Shown here in pieces: positions 53,213-62,512 of a stretch of DNA of 64,000 nt. Position numbers and translations under genes: made by a program. Below the pieces are notes generated by a model. It was not told where the DNA came from and ran no database searches. It saw only the letters and a program-made list of their open reading frames with translations. The first letter of the stretch is position 1, and the number at the start of each line of letters is the position of its first letter. Source of the DNA: Robiginitomaculum sp. (GTDB lineage: Bacteria; Pseudomonadota; Alphaproteobacteria; Caulobacterales; Maricaulaceae); contig NVXG01000007.1 in the NCBI GenBank assembly GCA_002733805.1, positions 1 through 64,000 of the forward strand, written 5' to 3'.

Positions 53213-53892
53213 GCTCGCGACTATCGGAACAGGCGGTTCAACAGCGTCTTGGCTATCAGTTTGGCGATGAGGCATTGTTGCGTCGCGCCCTGACCCATGG
53301 CTCCTATGGCGATGGTCGGGCCGTTGCGGATAATGAGCGTCTGGAATTTTTGGGCGATCGGGTGTTGGGCCTGATTGTTGCCCGTCATCTGTTTGTCGAA
53401 GACCCTAAGGCCAATGAGGGGCAAATGGCCCGACGGTTGAACGCGTTGGTTCGAAAAGAGGCTTGTGCCGAGGCGGCTTGTGCTGCCGATTTGGGCGAGG
53501 CGCTGTATCTATCCAAAGCCGAGGAAAATAACGGTGGCCGCAACAAACAATCCATTTTGGGTGATGTTTGTGAGGCGGTGTTGGCGGCGCTGTATCTTGA
53601 TGGCGGGATGGAGCCAGCCCAAGCATTTTTTGATGCGTTTTGGATCGAGCAACGAGCCCGGCTTTCCGGTTCCAACAAAGATCCGAAAAGTGCCTTGCAG
53701 GAGTGGGCTTTGGCCCATGATTATGGCTTGCCAAAATATGTGGAACTGTCCCGTACCGGTCCTGACCATCAGCCCGAATTTCATATTTCTGTGGCCATTC
53801 AAGACTGGAAATGCGAAGGGCGTGGCAATTCAAAACAAAATGCCGAACGAGCTGCGGCGAGTAAATTATTTGAGCAGGTGGTAAAGAAATGA
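53209..53892 (+). CDS. rnc: Ribonuclease III
   Basis: A 227-residue protein with the RNase III signature NERLEFLGDRVLGL near residue 43, the second acidic site SILGDVCEAVLAALYLDGG, and a C-terminal double-stranded-RNA-binding domain (DPKSALQEW to the end). Processes rRNA and structured mRNA. The start is TTG at 53209 with GGAGTG upstream, overlapping lepB by four bases; followed by era with an ATGA overlap. Confidence 0.96.
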   Translation: MSSRLSEQAVQQRLGYQFGDEALLRRALTHGSYGDGRAVADNERLEFLGDRVLGLIVARHLFVEDPKANEGQMARRLNALVRKEACAEAACAADLGEALYLSKAEENNGGRNKQSILGDVCEAVLAALYLDGGMEPAQAFFDAFWIEQRARLSGSNKDPKSALQEWALAHDYGLPKYVELSRTGPDHQPEFHISVAIQDWKCEGRGNSKQNAERAAASKLFEQVVKK

Positions 53893-54830
53893 GCGAGCAA
53901 GCAACCCGCTGTGGGTTTGTTGCCATGATCGGCGCACCCAATGCCGGCAAGTCAACTTTGGTCAATGCGTTGGTTGGTTCCAAAGTATCGATTGTCACTC
54001 ACAAGGTGCAAACCACCCGGTTCCCGGTGCGCGGTGTGATGATCGAGGATCAATCACAAGTGGTATTGGTCGATACACCGGGGGTATTCGCCCCCAAACG
54101 GCGACTAGACCGGGCCATGGTCAAATCAGCTTGGCAGGGGGCTGAGGAGGCAGATCAGATCGTGCATCTGGTTGATGCCGCCGCGTGGTACCGTGTTGGG
54201 CACAAAAAATTGAGCCGCCCACAGGACAGCAAGGCCAAGGTGGATGTGCAATCCATTATCAAGCAATTGGACAAATTGGGCCGCAAGGCGATTTTGATCT
54301 TGAACAAGATCGACCTGATCGAAAAAGAGGTTCTGCTCGAACAGGTCGAGGATTTTCATAAAACGGGTATTTATTCTGAAATTCTCATGCTCTCGGCCAC
54401 CAAAGGTTCGGGCTTAAAAAAACTGCGAAAGCTATTGGCTGAGCTGGTTCCGGTCGGACCATGGTTGTATCCAGAAGATCAAATTGCCGATTTGCCTTTG
54501 CGCTTGCTGGCCTCTGAAGTGACTCGTGAGAAATTGATGTTGCGGGTGCATGAAGAACTGCCCTATGCGGCCAGCGTTTCGACCGAAAGCTGGGAGCCTC
54601 GCAAAGACGGGTCGGTCATGGTGCGCCAGATCATCTATGTGGAACGCGAAAGCCAGCGCAAAATCATTTTGGGCAAAAACGGCAAAGTGATCAAAGCCAT
54701 CGGGCAGGCCGCCCGAAAAGACATGATGAAGCTGCTCGATAAGACGGTGCATTTGTTTTTGCATGTCAAAGTGGCCAATTGGAGCCAGGATCGAGCCCGG
54801 TACACTGAGTTTGGACTGGATTTTGAGTAA
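53889..54830 (+). CDS. era: GTPase Era
   Basis: A 313-residue GTPase with G1 GAPNAGKST, G3 DTPG, G4 NKID and a C-terminal KH domain including GKNGKVIKAIGQAARKDM. Binds the 3' end of 16S rRNA in small-subunit assembly. Shares one base with the recO start. Confidence 0.97.
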   Translation: MSEQATRCGFVAMIGAPNAGKSTLVNALVGSKVSIVTHKVQTTRFPVRGVMIEDQSQVVLVDTPGVFAPKRRLDRAMVKSAWQGAEEADQIVHLVDAAAWYRVGHKKLSRPQDSKAKVDVQSIIKQLDKLGRKAILILNKIDLIEKEVLLEQVEDFHKTGIYSEILMLSATKGSGLKKLRKLLAELVPVGPWLYPEDQIADLPLRLLASEVTREKLMLRVHEELPYAASVSTESWEPRKDGSVMVRQIIYVERESQRKIILGKNGKVIKAIGQAARKDMMKLLDKTVHLFLHVKVANWSQDRARYTEFGLDFE

Positions 54831-55561
54831 TGGAATGGCAGGCTGACGGCTATGTTCTGGCCGTGCGGCGCCATGGCGAAAGCAGTGCCATTGTCGATGT
54901 TCTGACCCGCGAACAGGGCCGCTTTGTCGGGCTGGTTCGCGGTGCCAGCGGCAAGCGAATGCGCGGCATGTTGCAACCCGGAAATTTGCTTGAATTACGA
55001 TGGCGGGCGCGTCTGTCGGAACATTTGGGCATGTTCAGTGTCGAGGACGCAACGTCGAGCATAGCAACCTTGCTGGATGATCCACTGGCCTTATCCGGAC
55101 TGATTGCAGCTTGTTCGATCATTTGTATGACCTTACCCGAACGAGAGAGTCACGAAAGCATCTATCAAACATTCGGAATTCTGGTTTCACAATTACATAA
55201 CCCACAGGTGTGGCCGGCGCTGTATATTCGTCTGGAAACCGGCATTTTGGCCGAGTTGGGCTATGGTCTTGATTTTTCCAAGTGTGCGGCAACCGGGGAC
55301 ACTCAAAACCTGACCCATGTTTCGCCGCGCACCGGCCGGGCCGTATCAGCGACCGCCGCCAAGCCGTACTTAGATAAATTACTGCCCTTGCCCCGGTTTC
55401 TAGTGGATTCCGGTGCAGAATTGACAGGTGGGGATATCAAACGAGGTTTGGCATTAACCGGATATTTTCTGGAGCGCAGAATGTTGTGGCCGGTCGACAA
55501 ACAATTACCAGACGCACGCGAACGGATGATTGAGCGGCTGACCAATGTCGATGCTCTCTAG
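54830..55561 (+). CDS. recO: DNA repair protein RecO
   Basis: A 243-residue protein opening with an OB fold: YVLAVRRHGESSAIVDVLTREQGRFVGLVRGA, then a helical domain with ARLETGILAELG-like RLETGILAELGYGLDFSKCA. Helps RecR load RecA at gaps. The zinc-binding Cys set of some family members is mostly missing (one Cys in SKCAATG). Overlaps era by one base. Confidence 0.94.
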   Translation: MEWQADGYVLAVRRHGESSAIVDVLTREQGRFVGLVRGASGKRMRGMLQPGNLLELRWRARLSEHLGMFSVEDATSSIATLLDDPLALSGLIAACSIICMTLPERESHESIYQTFGILVSQLHNPQVWPALYIRLETGILAELGYGLDFSKCAATGDTQNLTHVSPRTGRAVSATAAKPYLDKLLPLPRFLVDSGAELTGGDIKRGLALTGYFLERRMLWPVDKQLPDARERMIERLTNVDAL

Positions 55562-55622
55562 ACAGATGCAGCCGACACACGGCATAACGGGCAAATCATT
55601 GCGTCAAACAGCAGGATCAAAA

Positions 55623-56027
55623 ATGCTTGGATTTATCAAACGTCTGTTTGCTTGGTGGGACGGGGCAACCATGGGAACTCTGTTTGCCATCTTCAGGAAA
55701 TATACCTTTGTTGCGGCGGATGAATACGGCAACCGGTATTACGAGGAAAAACGAGCCAGTTTTGACGGCAAAAAACGCCGGCATGTGATCTATAAAGGCT
55801 ATGCCGATGCGTCCCGGGTTCCGGTTGATTGGCATGGCTGGTTGCATCACACGTTTGATCAACCGCCAAGTGAAGAGCCGTTGGTCCGTCAGACATGGGA
55901 AAAAGATCATTTGCCCAACATGACCGGGACTATTTGGGCGTGGCACCGCAAGGGGTCAATGTCTGGAACCGGCCAACGTGGGCGCGCTACTGGCGATTAT
56001 GAAGCGTGGAATCCGGATCAGGGATGA
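55623..56027 (+). CDS. NADH dehydrogenase accessory subunit NDUFA12-like
   Basis: A 134-residue protein of the NDUFA12 (B17.2) family: an N-terminal basic helix, then FVAADEYGNRYYEEKR, RRHVIYKGYADASRVPVDWHGWLHH and the closing WHRKGSM stretch. In alphaproteobacteria it is a supernumerary complex I subunit. ATG at 55623; the longer frame overlaps recO and is unlikely. Its stop overlaps mlaD by four bases. Confidence 0.93.
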   Translation: MLGFIKRLFAWWDGATMGTLFAIFRKYTFVAADEYGNRYYEEKRASFDGKKRRHVIYKGYADASRVPVDWHGWLHHTFDQPPSEEPLVRQTWEKDHLPNMTGTIWAWHRKGSMSGTGQRGRATGDYEAWNPDQG

Positions 56028-56488
56028 AAGATCAACTGACAGAAACCATTGTCGGGTTTGGCGTGTTGATGGTTGCCGCCACATTTGCGGTGTTTGTTTC
56101 GGGAACCATTGGCCAGCAAAGCCAAAGTGGGGCCATTGATTTGAATGCCCGGTTTGCATCCGTGGGCGGCATAATCAACGGGACAGACATCAGAATGGCC
56201 GGCGTTAAAATCGGCACAATCACCGATATTGTGCTGGACACTAAAACCTATGACGCGAATGTCACCTTGCACATCCGGGCCGATATTCCAGTTCCCGAAG
56301 ATTCGGTGGCCAAAATCGTCTCGGACGGTTTGTTAGGTTCAGCCTATGTATCTATTGAGCCCGGGGCCGAAGATGAAATGTTGCAACCCGGTGATAGTTT
56401 TGAATATACGCAAGGTGCAGTAGATTTGTTGGGTCTGTTGGGACAGTTCGCCGGTGGTAGTTCCGATGACAATGGATCGACCGAGTGA
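56024..56488 (+). CDS. mlaD: Outer-membrane lipid asymmetry protein MlaD (MCE domain)
   Basis: A 154-residue MCE protein. One N-terminal helix (about residues 8-26) and the MCE fold: LNARFASVGGIINGTDIRMAGVKIGTI, then SDGLLGSAYVSIEPG. MlaD forms a hexameric ring on the MlaFEDB transporter for phospholipid traffic between membranes. The other mla genes are not here. ATGA overlap with NDUFA12 and GTGA overlap with DUF2155. Confidence 0.93.
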   Translation: MKDQLTETIVGFGVLMVAATFAVFVSGTIGQQSQSGAIDLNARFASVGGIINGTDIRMAGVKIGTITDIVLDTKTYDANVTLHIRADIPVPEDSVAKIVSDGLLGSAYVSIEPGAEDEMLQPGDSFEYTQGAVDLLGLLGQFAGGSSDDNGSTE

Positions 56489-56943
56489 TTTTGCACCACA
56501 TTTTTGCCCAAAAGGCTGCCTATCAAAGCCTTATGAGATTTCTACTTCTATTTTTCGTGGGACTGGTCTGGATTGTTTCCAACCCGGGAGTGAGCCAAGA
56601 GCTTGGCTTTGGCCCGGCACCGCTTTCTTCGGCGCAGGGGCGCAAAGTGATCTTGCGTGGACTGGACAAGGTAACGGCCAGCACTTCTGATTTTGAAATC
56701 CTTATTGGTCAGGAGGTTTCATTTGGGTCCTTGACCATCAAAGCTTCTTATTGCCGAAAGCGCCCGCCGGAAGAAACTCCGGAAGTGTATGCATTTTTGA
56801 GTATTGCAGATCGAAAAACCGACGGGTCCGGCAACCAAATTGAAGCGACGCAAATTTTCAACGGTTGGATGTTTGCCTCCAGCCCGGCCTTAAATCCTTT
56901 GGAACACGCGGTCTATGATGTCTGGGTGCTGGATTGCAAATAG
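56485..56943 (+). CDS. DUF2155 periplasmic protein
   Basis: A 152-residue protein with an N-terminal signal (hydrophobic core MRFLLLFFVGLVWIV) and the DUF2155 domain: VILRGLDKVTASTSDFEILIG, LTIKASYCRKRPPEE, IFNGWMFASSPALNPLEHAVYDVWV. Family of unknown function, widespread in alphaproteobacteria and usually after mlaD. The GTG overlapping the mlaD stop (GTGA) is given as start; ATG at 56533 would start directly at the signal peptide and is also plausible. Confidence 0.9.
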   Translation: MILHHIFAQKAAYQSLMRFLLLFFVGLVWIVSNPGVSQELGFGPAPLSSAQGRKVILRGLDKVTASTSDFEILIGQEVSFGSLTIKASYCRKRPPEETPEVYAFLSIADRKTDGSGNQIEATQIFNGWMFASSPALNPLEHAVYDVWVLDCK

Positions 56944-56955
56944 ACGCTCATCGGA

Positions 56956-57609
56956 TCAGGGCGTTGAGGTAACTTGCAGTATCTCAAGCACGTCTGAACC
57001 ATCCAGCGGGTCTGGGTTTTCACCAAAAACCGGATGGATGGCTTTGGCAGTTTCAAGGCGTTGCAAATATGCGGTTCGATCAATTTCGATCGCGCCAAAC
57101 TGGGCCAGATGATCCGTCATGAATTGCGTGTCCAGCAAGAAAAATCCTTGGCGAACCAGACGGGCGCACAAGTGAAACAGCGCGACCTTGCTGGCATCTC
57201 GTTCTCGCGAAAACATGCTTTCGCCAAAAAAGGCACCGCCTAGTATAACGCCATATAATCCGCCAACCAGACGATCATCCAGATAACATTCAACCGAATG
57301 GGCCGCGCCGCGCAAGTATAGATGGTGGCACAACACTTCAATGCCATGATTGATCCAAGTTTCCGGGCGGTCTGGTGCGGATTCGGCGCACATCTGAATC
57401 GTAGCCGCAAAGTTCCGATTTACATGCACACGAAACCGGTTTTGCCGGATGGTTCGGGCCAAACGACGCGGAATATGCAAGCCATCCAGTGGCAGGATAC
57501 CGCGCCATTCAGGGTCAATAATGGAAACACTGTTCGCGGTTCGGTCGCTGGCCATCGGGAATTGACCTTTGGCGTAAAGCGCCAGCAAGTCATCTGCGCC
57601 AAACGTCAT
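56956..57609 (-). CDS. aat: Leucyl/phenylalanyl-tRNA--protein transferase
   Basis: A 217-residue Aat: LLALYAKGQFPMAS, DPEWRGILPLDGLHIPRRL, AHSVECYLDDRLVGGLYGV and GGAFFGESMFS. Adds Leu or Phe to basic N-termini to mark proteins for ClpAP. ATG at 57609 is preferred; TTG 57615 and GTG 57612 lie just before it, adjoining the accC stop. Last of the accB-accC-aat run. Confidence 0.95.
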   Translation of the reverse strand: MTFGADDLLALYAKGQFPMASDRTANSVSIIDPEWRGILPLDGLHIPRRLARTIRQNRFRVHVNRNFAATIQMCAESAPDRPETWINHGIEVLCHHLYLRGAAHSVECYLDDRLVGGLYGVILGGAFFGESMFSRERDASKVALFHLCARLVRQGFFLLDTQFMTDHLAQFGAIEIDRTAYLQRLETAKAIHPVFGENPDPLDGSDVLEILQVTSTP

Positions 57610-57615
57610 CACCAA

Positions 57616-58962
57616 TTAGCTTTTCTGCTGTTCCAGCCAGTCTTCAAGCCAGTGAATATGGTAATTCCCCGTTTTGATATCATCTTCGTTTAACAGGTCT
57701 TGAAACAATGGCAGCGTGGTCTGGATGCCGGTAATGACCATCTCGTCCAACGAGCGGGACAAACGCATCAACGCCTCTTTTCGGTTGGCGCCATGAACAA
57801 TCAGCTTGCCGATCAGGCTGTCATAATAAGGTGGGATTGAATATCCGGCGTATACGGCTGAATCGAGCCGTACACCCAAGCCACCCGGCGCGTGAAATTC
57901 TTTGATTTTGCCAGGCGATGGCACGAAGGTGCGCGGATGCTCGGCATTGATCCGACATTCAATCGCGTGGCCTCTGAATTTGATATCTTCTTGCGAAAAA
58001 GAGAGTTTTTCACCGGCGGCAACGCGAATTTGTTCCTGGACCAAATCAACTCCGGTAATCGCTTCGGTAACCGGGTGTTCGACCTGCAACCGTGTGTTCA
58101 TTTCGATGAAAAAGAACTCGCCTTCCTCATAGAGAAACTCGATGGTTCCCAACCCAAGATAACCGATTTCGGCAATGGCTTTGGAAACAATTTGGCCAAT
58201 CTTTTTGCGTTCGGCATCACCCAAAATCGGGCAGGGCGCTTCTTCCAGAATTTTTTGATTGCGCCGTTGCAACGAGCAATCTCGTTCGCCCAAATGAACA
58301 ACATTGCCAAATGAGTCAGCCAGAATTTGCACTTCGACATGGCGCGGGTATTCCAGATACCGCTCCAGATAAACCGATCCATCGCCAAATGCCGCTGCGG
58401 CCTCGGCGCGTGCAGTGGATACGGCTTCGGATAAATCCGCCGCAGTGCGGGCCAGCTTCATGCCGCGTCCACCGCCGCCAGCCGCTGCTTTGACCAATAG
58501 GGGAAACCCAACTTCCTCGGCAACTTCGCGGGCTTGTTCTTCGGTAGTGATCTCACCTTCCGAGCCAGGAACCACGGGAATACCTGCTTGCATCACGGCT
58601 CGTTTGGCAGTGATTTTATCACCCATCAAACGGATGTGATCGGCGGTCGGGCCAATGAAGGTTAAACCATGCGAAGTGACAATTTCGGCAAACCGGGCGT
58701 TTTCCGACAAAAATCCATAGCCGGGATGAATCGCATCGGCATTGGTGATCTCGGCTGCTGCCATGATCGCCGGGACATTCAGATAGCTTTGCGCTGGCGA
58801 TGGCGGGCCAATACAAACGCTCTCATCGGCGATCAAGACGTGTTTGGCGTCGCGGTCGGCGGTGGAGTGTACAGCCACGGTTTGAATGCCCATCTCACGA
58901 CAGGCCCGGTGGATACGCAGGGCGATCTCGCCCCGGTTGGCAATTAGAACTTTTTCAAACAT
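57616..58962 (-). CDS. accC: Acetyl-CoA carboxylase, biotin carboxylase subunit
   Basis: A 448-residue ATP-grasp enzyme: VLIANRGEIALRIHRACRE at the N-terminus, the Gly-rich loop KAAAGGGGRGMKL, HVEVQILAD, and EMNTRLQVEHPVTEAITG. Carboxylates biotin on AccB in the first step of fatty acid synthesis. ATG at 58962 (a TTG stands one codon earlier). Follows accB by 11 bases. Confidence 0.97.
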   Translation of the reverse strand: MFEKVLIANRGEIALRIHRACREMGIQTVAVHSTADRDAKHVLIADESVCIGPPSPAQSYLNVPAIMAAAEITNADAIHPGYGFLSENARFAEIVTSHGLTFIGPTADHIRLMGDKITAKRAVMQAGIPVVPGSEGEITTEEQAREVAEEVGFPLLVKAAAGGGGRGMKLARTAADLSEAVSTARAEAAAAFGDGSVYLERYLEYPRHVEVQILADSFGNVVHLGERDCSLQRRNQKILEEAPCPILGDAERKKIGQIVSKAIAEIGYLGLGTIEFLYEEGEFFFIEMNTRLQVEHPVTEAITGVDLVQEQIRVAAGEKLSFSQEDIKFRGHAIECRINAEHPRTFVPSPGKIKEFHAPGGLGVRLDSAVYAGYSIPPYYDSLIGKLIVHGANRKEALMRLSRSLDEMVITGIQTTLPLFQDLLNEDDIKTGNYHIHWLEDWLEQQKS

Positions 58963-58973
58963 CAATTTTGACC

Positions 58974-59462
58974 TTAGCCAATAACAATGAGGGCTTCATC
59001 AAATTCAACCGGTTGCCCGTCCTCGACAATGATGTCCAGAACTTTACCGGCTTTTGGTGCGGCGATTGGATTAAAAGTTTTCATCGCTTCAATCAGCATC
59101 AAGGTGTCGCCCTCGCTGACCTGATCACCGACCTTTACGAAAGCGGATTTGCCCGGTTCGGGCGATAAATACGCGGTGCCAACCATGGGCGAGGCGACCG
59201 TGCCGGGGTGGGCTGACATATCCACCGCATTGTCCGGAGCCGGGGTTTCTGGTGCCATTGGTTGCGGTTGGGCAATCGGGGTTAGTCCGCTGGCTGGCAT
59301 AGCCGCACTAATGATCTGCTTGGCTGCACGACGGCTGATTTTTAGTTTCAAATCGCCGCGTTCGACCTCAATGTCACTTAAATCCGTTTCGCGCAGGATA
59401 TTGGCCAATTCCCGAATAATCGACAATTCGCTTTTGCCAAGGGTAGGTGTATTCGCCGCCAT
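58974..59462 (-). CDS. accB: Acetyl-CoA carboxylase, biotin carboxyl carrier protein
   Basis: A 162-residue BCCP with a Pro/Ala-rich linker (about residues 55-85) and a C-terminal biotinyl domain; the biotinylated residue is Lys128 in IEAMKTFN. Carries CO2 from AccC to AccAD. First gene of accBC; aroQ precedes it by 27 bases. Confidence 0.97.
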   Translation of the reverse strand: MAANTPTLGKSELSIIRELANILRETDLSDIEVERGDLKLKISRRAAKQIISAAMPASGLTPIAQPQPMAPETPAPDNAVDMSAHPGTVASPMVGTAYLSPEPGKSAFVKVGDQVSEGDTLMLIEAMKTFNPIAAPKAGKVLDIIVEDGQPVEFDEALIVIG

Positions 59463-59489
59463 AATTGTTTTTCCGGTACTGTTTTAACG

Positions 59490-59927
59490 CTAAGCCAGCA
59501 GTCGCAAAACTGCGCGCACTGCCATTTCATACCCTACTGCGCCAAATCCGAAAATACCAGATGTTGCGGCAGGGCTTACATAATTTGTTTGGCGAAACGG
59601 CTCCCGTGCCGCCGGGTTGGACAAATGCACTTCAATGATCGGAATTTCCAGCAGTTTTAGCGCATCCAGCAAGGCAATCGACGTATGGGTATAAGCCGCA
59701 GCGTTCAGGATTAACGCGCTGGCTTTGTCGGCGGCTTCTTGAACCAAAGTAACTAGTTCGCCTTCATCATTGGTTTGACAAAATGTCAGGCTGACGTCGC
59801 CTTCTTGTGCCAACGCTCGGCAGGATCGTTCAATATCGGCCAAGGTTGTCGTGCCATAAATGTCTGGCTCGCGGCTACCCAACCGGTTCAGATTTGGCCC
59901 ATTTAGGATGTAAATTGGTTTGCTCAT
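59490..59927 (-). CDS. aroQ: 3-dehydroquinate dehydratase, type II
   Basis: A 145-residue type II enzyme: ILNGPNLNRLGSREPDIYG with catalytic Arg/Tyr, NAAAYTHTSIAL, EVHLSNPAAREPFRQ with the catalytic His. Dehydrates 3-dehydroquinate in the shikimate pathway. Precedes accB, the standard alphaproteobacterial order. A 197-base gene-free stretch lies upstream of it. Confidence 0.96.
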   Translation of the reverse strand: MSKPIYILNGPNLNRLGSREPDIYGTTTLADIERSCRALAQEGDVSLTFCQTNDEGELVTLVQEAADKASALILNAAAYTHTSIALLDALKLLEIPIIEVHLSNPAAREPFRQTNYVSPAATSGIFGFGAVGYEMAVRAVLRLLA

Positions 59928-60124
59928 GGTTCCTTGGGTCCAGTTTTTTGCGGTTGTATAGGGCTTTGCTCAATCGAACAAGGTTATCCTCGACGGCAAA
60001 ATTTCCGTTGTTTCCTATGCTCCACCTGACCGGTGTCACAATTGTTATCATAACGGCCTGCGAATTGCACCTTCTGGCCTGAATACCTCAAAAACTGAGT
60101 TATTTCGGGACAAAGGAAGCTGTT

Positions 60125-61069
60125 ATGGAATTGATCAACAACTGGACGGCAGAAGATACTGACGCCTATGGCAAGCAGGTTCTGGCCGTTTCGCACTCAT
60201 TGAATGAGACCGGATTGTTTACGGATGATGCCTTGGCCGAAGTTCTGGACAAGCACCCGTCGCATTTACTGGACGTGCTGGCCCTGCCAAAAGATGTGAA
60301 ATATCAAGAATACAAAGACCAGCAACTGACCGTTGATTTTACCGGGGCCAGTGGCAAAACGTTGGTAGCAGCAGCAAAGGCTGGTGACATCTGGATCAAC
60401 GCTCGCGAGGTGATGAATACCCATCCAGCCTATATAGAACTACTCGATCAATTACATGGGGAACTGGCCGAGCACACCGGGAAAAATATGGGTCGCCAAA
60501 AATGCAGAGGTGGCATTTTGCTGTCATCACCAACCGCCAAAACTCCATACCATGTAGATCCGACCATTACCCACCTTTGGCATATTCGAGGGCAGAAACG
60601 GGCATGGGTTTATCCAATATCCAAAGAATTATTACCGGACGAGGCGTTTGAGAGCATTGTTTTGGGCGAGATCAATGAAGATTGTCCGTACAAGTCAGAG
60701 TTCGATCAACAGGCACAAGTGTTTGATCTGGAAGGTGGAACTATGGTTTCATGGCCGCACCGATCTCCACACCGGGTCGAAAACCAGAGCTATTGCATTT
60801 CTATGGTGATGGAGTTTTCAACCAGTGAGAGCGCATTTATCAATGCCGGAATGGTGGCCAATGGCTTGCTGCGCCGCCGACTTGGCATGAACCCAAATTG
60901 GGATGATGCGTCGATGTTTGAAAAAGTGATCAAATCTACAGCGGGTCGAGTTTTGCGCAAACTGGGTGCCATAAAATCCTTTCGCCGCAAAGATATGGTG
61001 AAGTTCAAATTGGATGCAACAGCCCAAGGCTTCATCCAGCCCGTAGTTCCCTACGAACGGGCATTTTAG
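60125..61069 (+). CDS. Cupin/JmjC-like protein, putative Fe(II)-dependent oxygenase
   Basis: A 314-residue protein with a cupin-8-like core. Candidate iron ligands are His143 and Asp145 (in TPYHVDPTITHLWHIRG) and His212 or His216 (in WPHRSPHRVEN); this H-x-D...H triad fits 2-oxoglutarate-dependent JmjC-type enzymes, which hydroxylate proteins or small molecules. The C-terminal 100 residues are basic and unassigned. GGAAG ribosome site 6 bases before the ATG. Single gene; the reaction is unknown. Confidence 0.72.
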   Translation: MELINNWTAEDTDAYGKQVLAVSHSLNETGLFTDDALAEVLDKHPSHLLDVLALPKDVKYQEYKDQQLTVDFTGASGKTLVAAAKAGDIWINAREVMNTHPAYIELLDQLHGELAEHTGKNMGRQKCRGGILLSSPTAKTPYHVDPTITHLWHIRGQKRAWVYPISKELLPDEAFESIVLGEINEDCPYKSEFDQQAQVFDLEGGTMVSWPHRSPHRVENQSYCISMVMEFSTSESAFINAGMVANGLLRRRLGMNPNWDDASMFEKVIKSTAGRVLRKLGAIKSFRRKDMVKFKLDATAQGFIQPVVPYERAF

Positions 61070-61096
61070 GCGGCTTTCCGATAGTCAACGGACGAA

Positions 61097-61504
61097 TTAG
61101 CTATCGCTTTCTGTTTTGTTTGTCTGTTGGCGTTTTGCGGCGCGTGTCGCTGCAATACTTCGGGCTTCTTCACGGCCTGAAACCATTTGAATTCCATCGA
61201 CCGGGCAGCGATCATGTTCCGTGCGAATGTGTTCGATAACCGGCCGGCAAACCAGTTGGTGCTCAAAGCTGGTCGTGATTTGTGATGCAAAGTTCAGATC
61301 GCGGCAGGTTCTACGAAACCGTACCAGATAGTTTTCTTTCTTCGTGCGGCCAGCAAGCAGCGCATGATATTCGTCGATATAGGTAAAGCCGGTAATGGAA
61401 TAGACCCGCAAGCATCGGTTTTCCGGTTGTTCAACTTCCGTTGCAAAGGCAGGTGTAAACGAAAGGCCACAGTAGAAAAGTGTTGCCAATATGAATTTAT
61501 GCAT
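61097..61504 (-). CDS. Secreted DUF6491-like protein
   Basis: A 135-residue protein with a Sec signal peptide (MHKFILATLFYCGLSFTPAFA). The mature part has CLRVYSITGFTYIDEYHALL, CRDLNFASQI and a Cys before VIEH, a pattern I associate with DUF6491, and a basic C-terminus. Possibly four Cys forming disulfides in the periplasm. AGGAG stands 6 bases before the ATG at 61504. Function unknown. Confidence 0.7.
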   Translation of the reverse strand: MHKFILATLFYCGLSFTPAFATEVEQPENRCLRVYSITGFTYIDEYHALLAGRTKKENYLVRFRRTCRDLNFASQITTSFEHQLVCRPVIEHIRTEHDRCPVDGIQMVSGREEARSIAATRAAKRQQTNKTESDS

Positions 61505-61633
61505 AGGCGGCTCCTGTTCTGATCCCTCCTGAACAAGGTATCGTATTTTGTCCTGCACGCATAATTTCCGGTTGTTTGTGGTATTTTTGAGGCGGTTAAC
61601 GCGCAGGTAAGGTCATCTGCACAATATGCTGCC

Positions 61634-62437
61634 ATGACGGCGATTAACCATCAGGCTCCGATTGAGCGATTGCAGAGTGCTTTTACCAAAGCGGCTGGCA
61701 GCACCGGCATTTCATTTGATTTTTTGGTCAAAACTGCGGCCCGTGAAAGTGGATTTCAATCCAGTGCCAAGGCCAAAACATCGTCCGCTGCCGGTATGTT
61801 TCAGTTTATAGAGCAAACTTGGTTGGGCGTGGTGGCGCGCCATGGTGCGCGTCACGGGTTGGCTAATGAAGCGGCGGCCATTGAGCGTCAGCCAAATGGT
61901 AGGTATTCAGTCAAACCGGGCGCGGTTCGCAACCAGATACTGGGGCTTCGTCATGATTCTGGCTTGTCCACGATCATGGCTGCCGAATTGGCAGTGGAAA
62001 ACCGCAATGTATTGCAGTCTCGATTGGGGCGCGCCCCAACTGATACCGAATTGTACAGCGCCCATTTTCTAGGGGCCGGGAAAGCTGGCAATTTGTTGCT
62101 GGCTGCCAAGAACTCGCCCGATCAGGACGCAAGCAAACTATTTCCCAAAGAAGCTGCCGCTAATAAACCCATATTCTTTGGGTCGGATGGTACAGCCCGT
62201 TCTGTTTCTCAGGTTTTGGAAGAATTGGGTCGGTTGCACCAGAATCAACCGGGCAGCATTCCTGATGTTGGGCTGGAAGATGCTCCGAAAATTACCGTCA
62301 GCGGCGGTAGACCTGTGTCTCACCGGATTGCCGGTGGGTTGGTTCGTTCCTCCTTGCTGCAATTATCGCCGGTTATGGTGCAATTGCTGGCAGAACTGTC
62401 CGCACCGGGCGCAGCGAAACGTTCCGATAAAAATTAA
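61634..62437 (+). CDS. SLT-domain protein, putative lytic transglycosylase
   Basis: A 267-residue protein with a transglycosylase-like domain: FLVKTAARESGFQSSAKAKTSSAAGMFQFIEQTWL, where ARESGF carries the likely catalytic Glu. Then LGRAPTDTELYSAHFLGAGKAGNLL, as in phage- and flagellar-type hydrolases. No signal peptide is visible, so export, if any, is by another route. The C-terminal 90 residues look disordered or helical. Likely peptidoglycan-related. Confidence 0.8.
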   Translation: MTAINHQAPIERLQSAFTKAAGSTGISFDFLVKTAARESGFQSSAKAKTSSAAGMFQFIEQTWLGVVARHGARHGLANEAAAIERQPNGRYSVKPGAVRNQILGLRHDSGLSTIMAAELAVENRNVLQSRLGRAPTDTELYSAHFLGAGKAGNLLLAAKNSPDQDASKLFPKEAAANKPIFFGSDGTARSVSQVLEELGRLHQNQPGSIPDVGLEDAPKITVSGGRPVSHRIAGGLVRSSLLQLSPVMVQLLAELSAPGAAKRSDKN

Positions 62438-62512
62438 CAGGTTCGTGCAACCTTCCGTTAAGCATACTCCCGGATAATTACGATATAGAATCTGCAAATT
62501 GGAGTGCTATTC

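Noticed and set aside
53405-53998. 197-codon minus-strand frame
   Set aside because: Antisense to rnc and era, without a ribosome site or homology that I can recognise.
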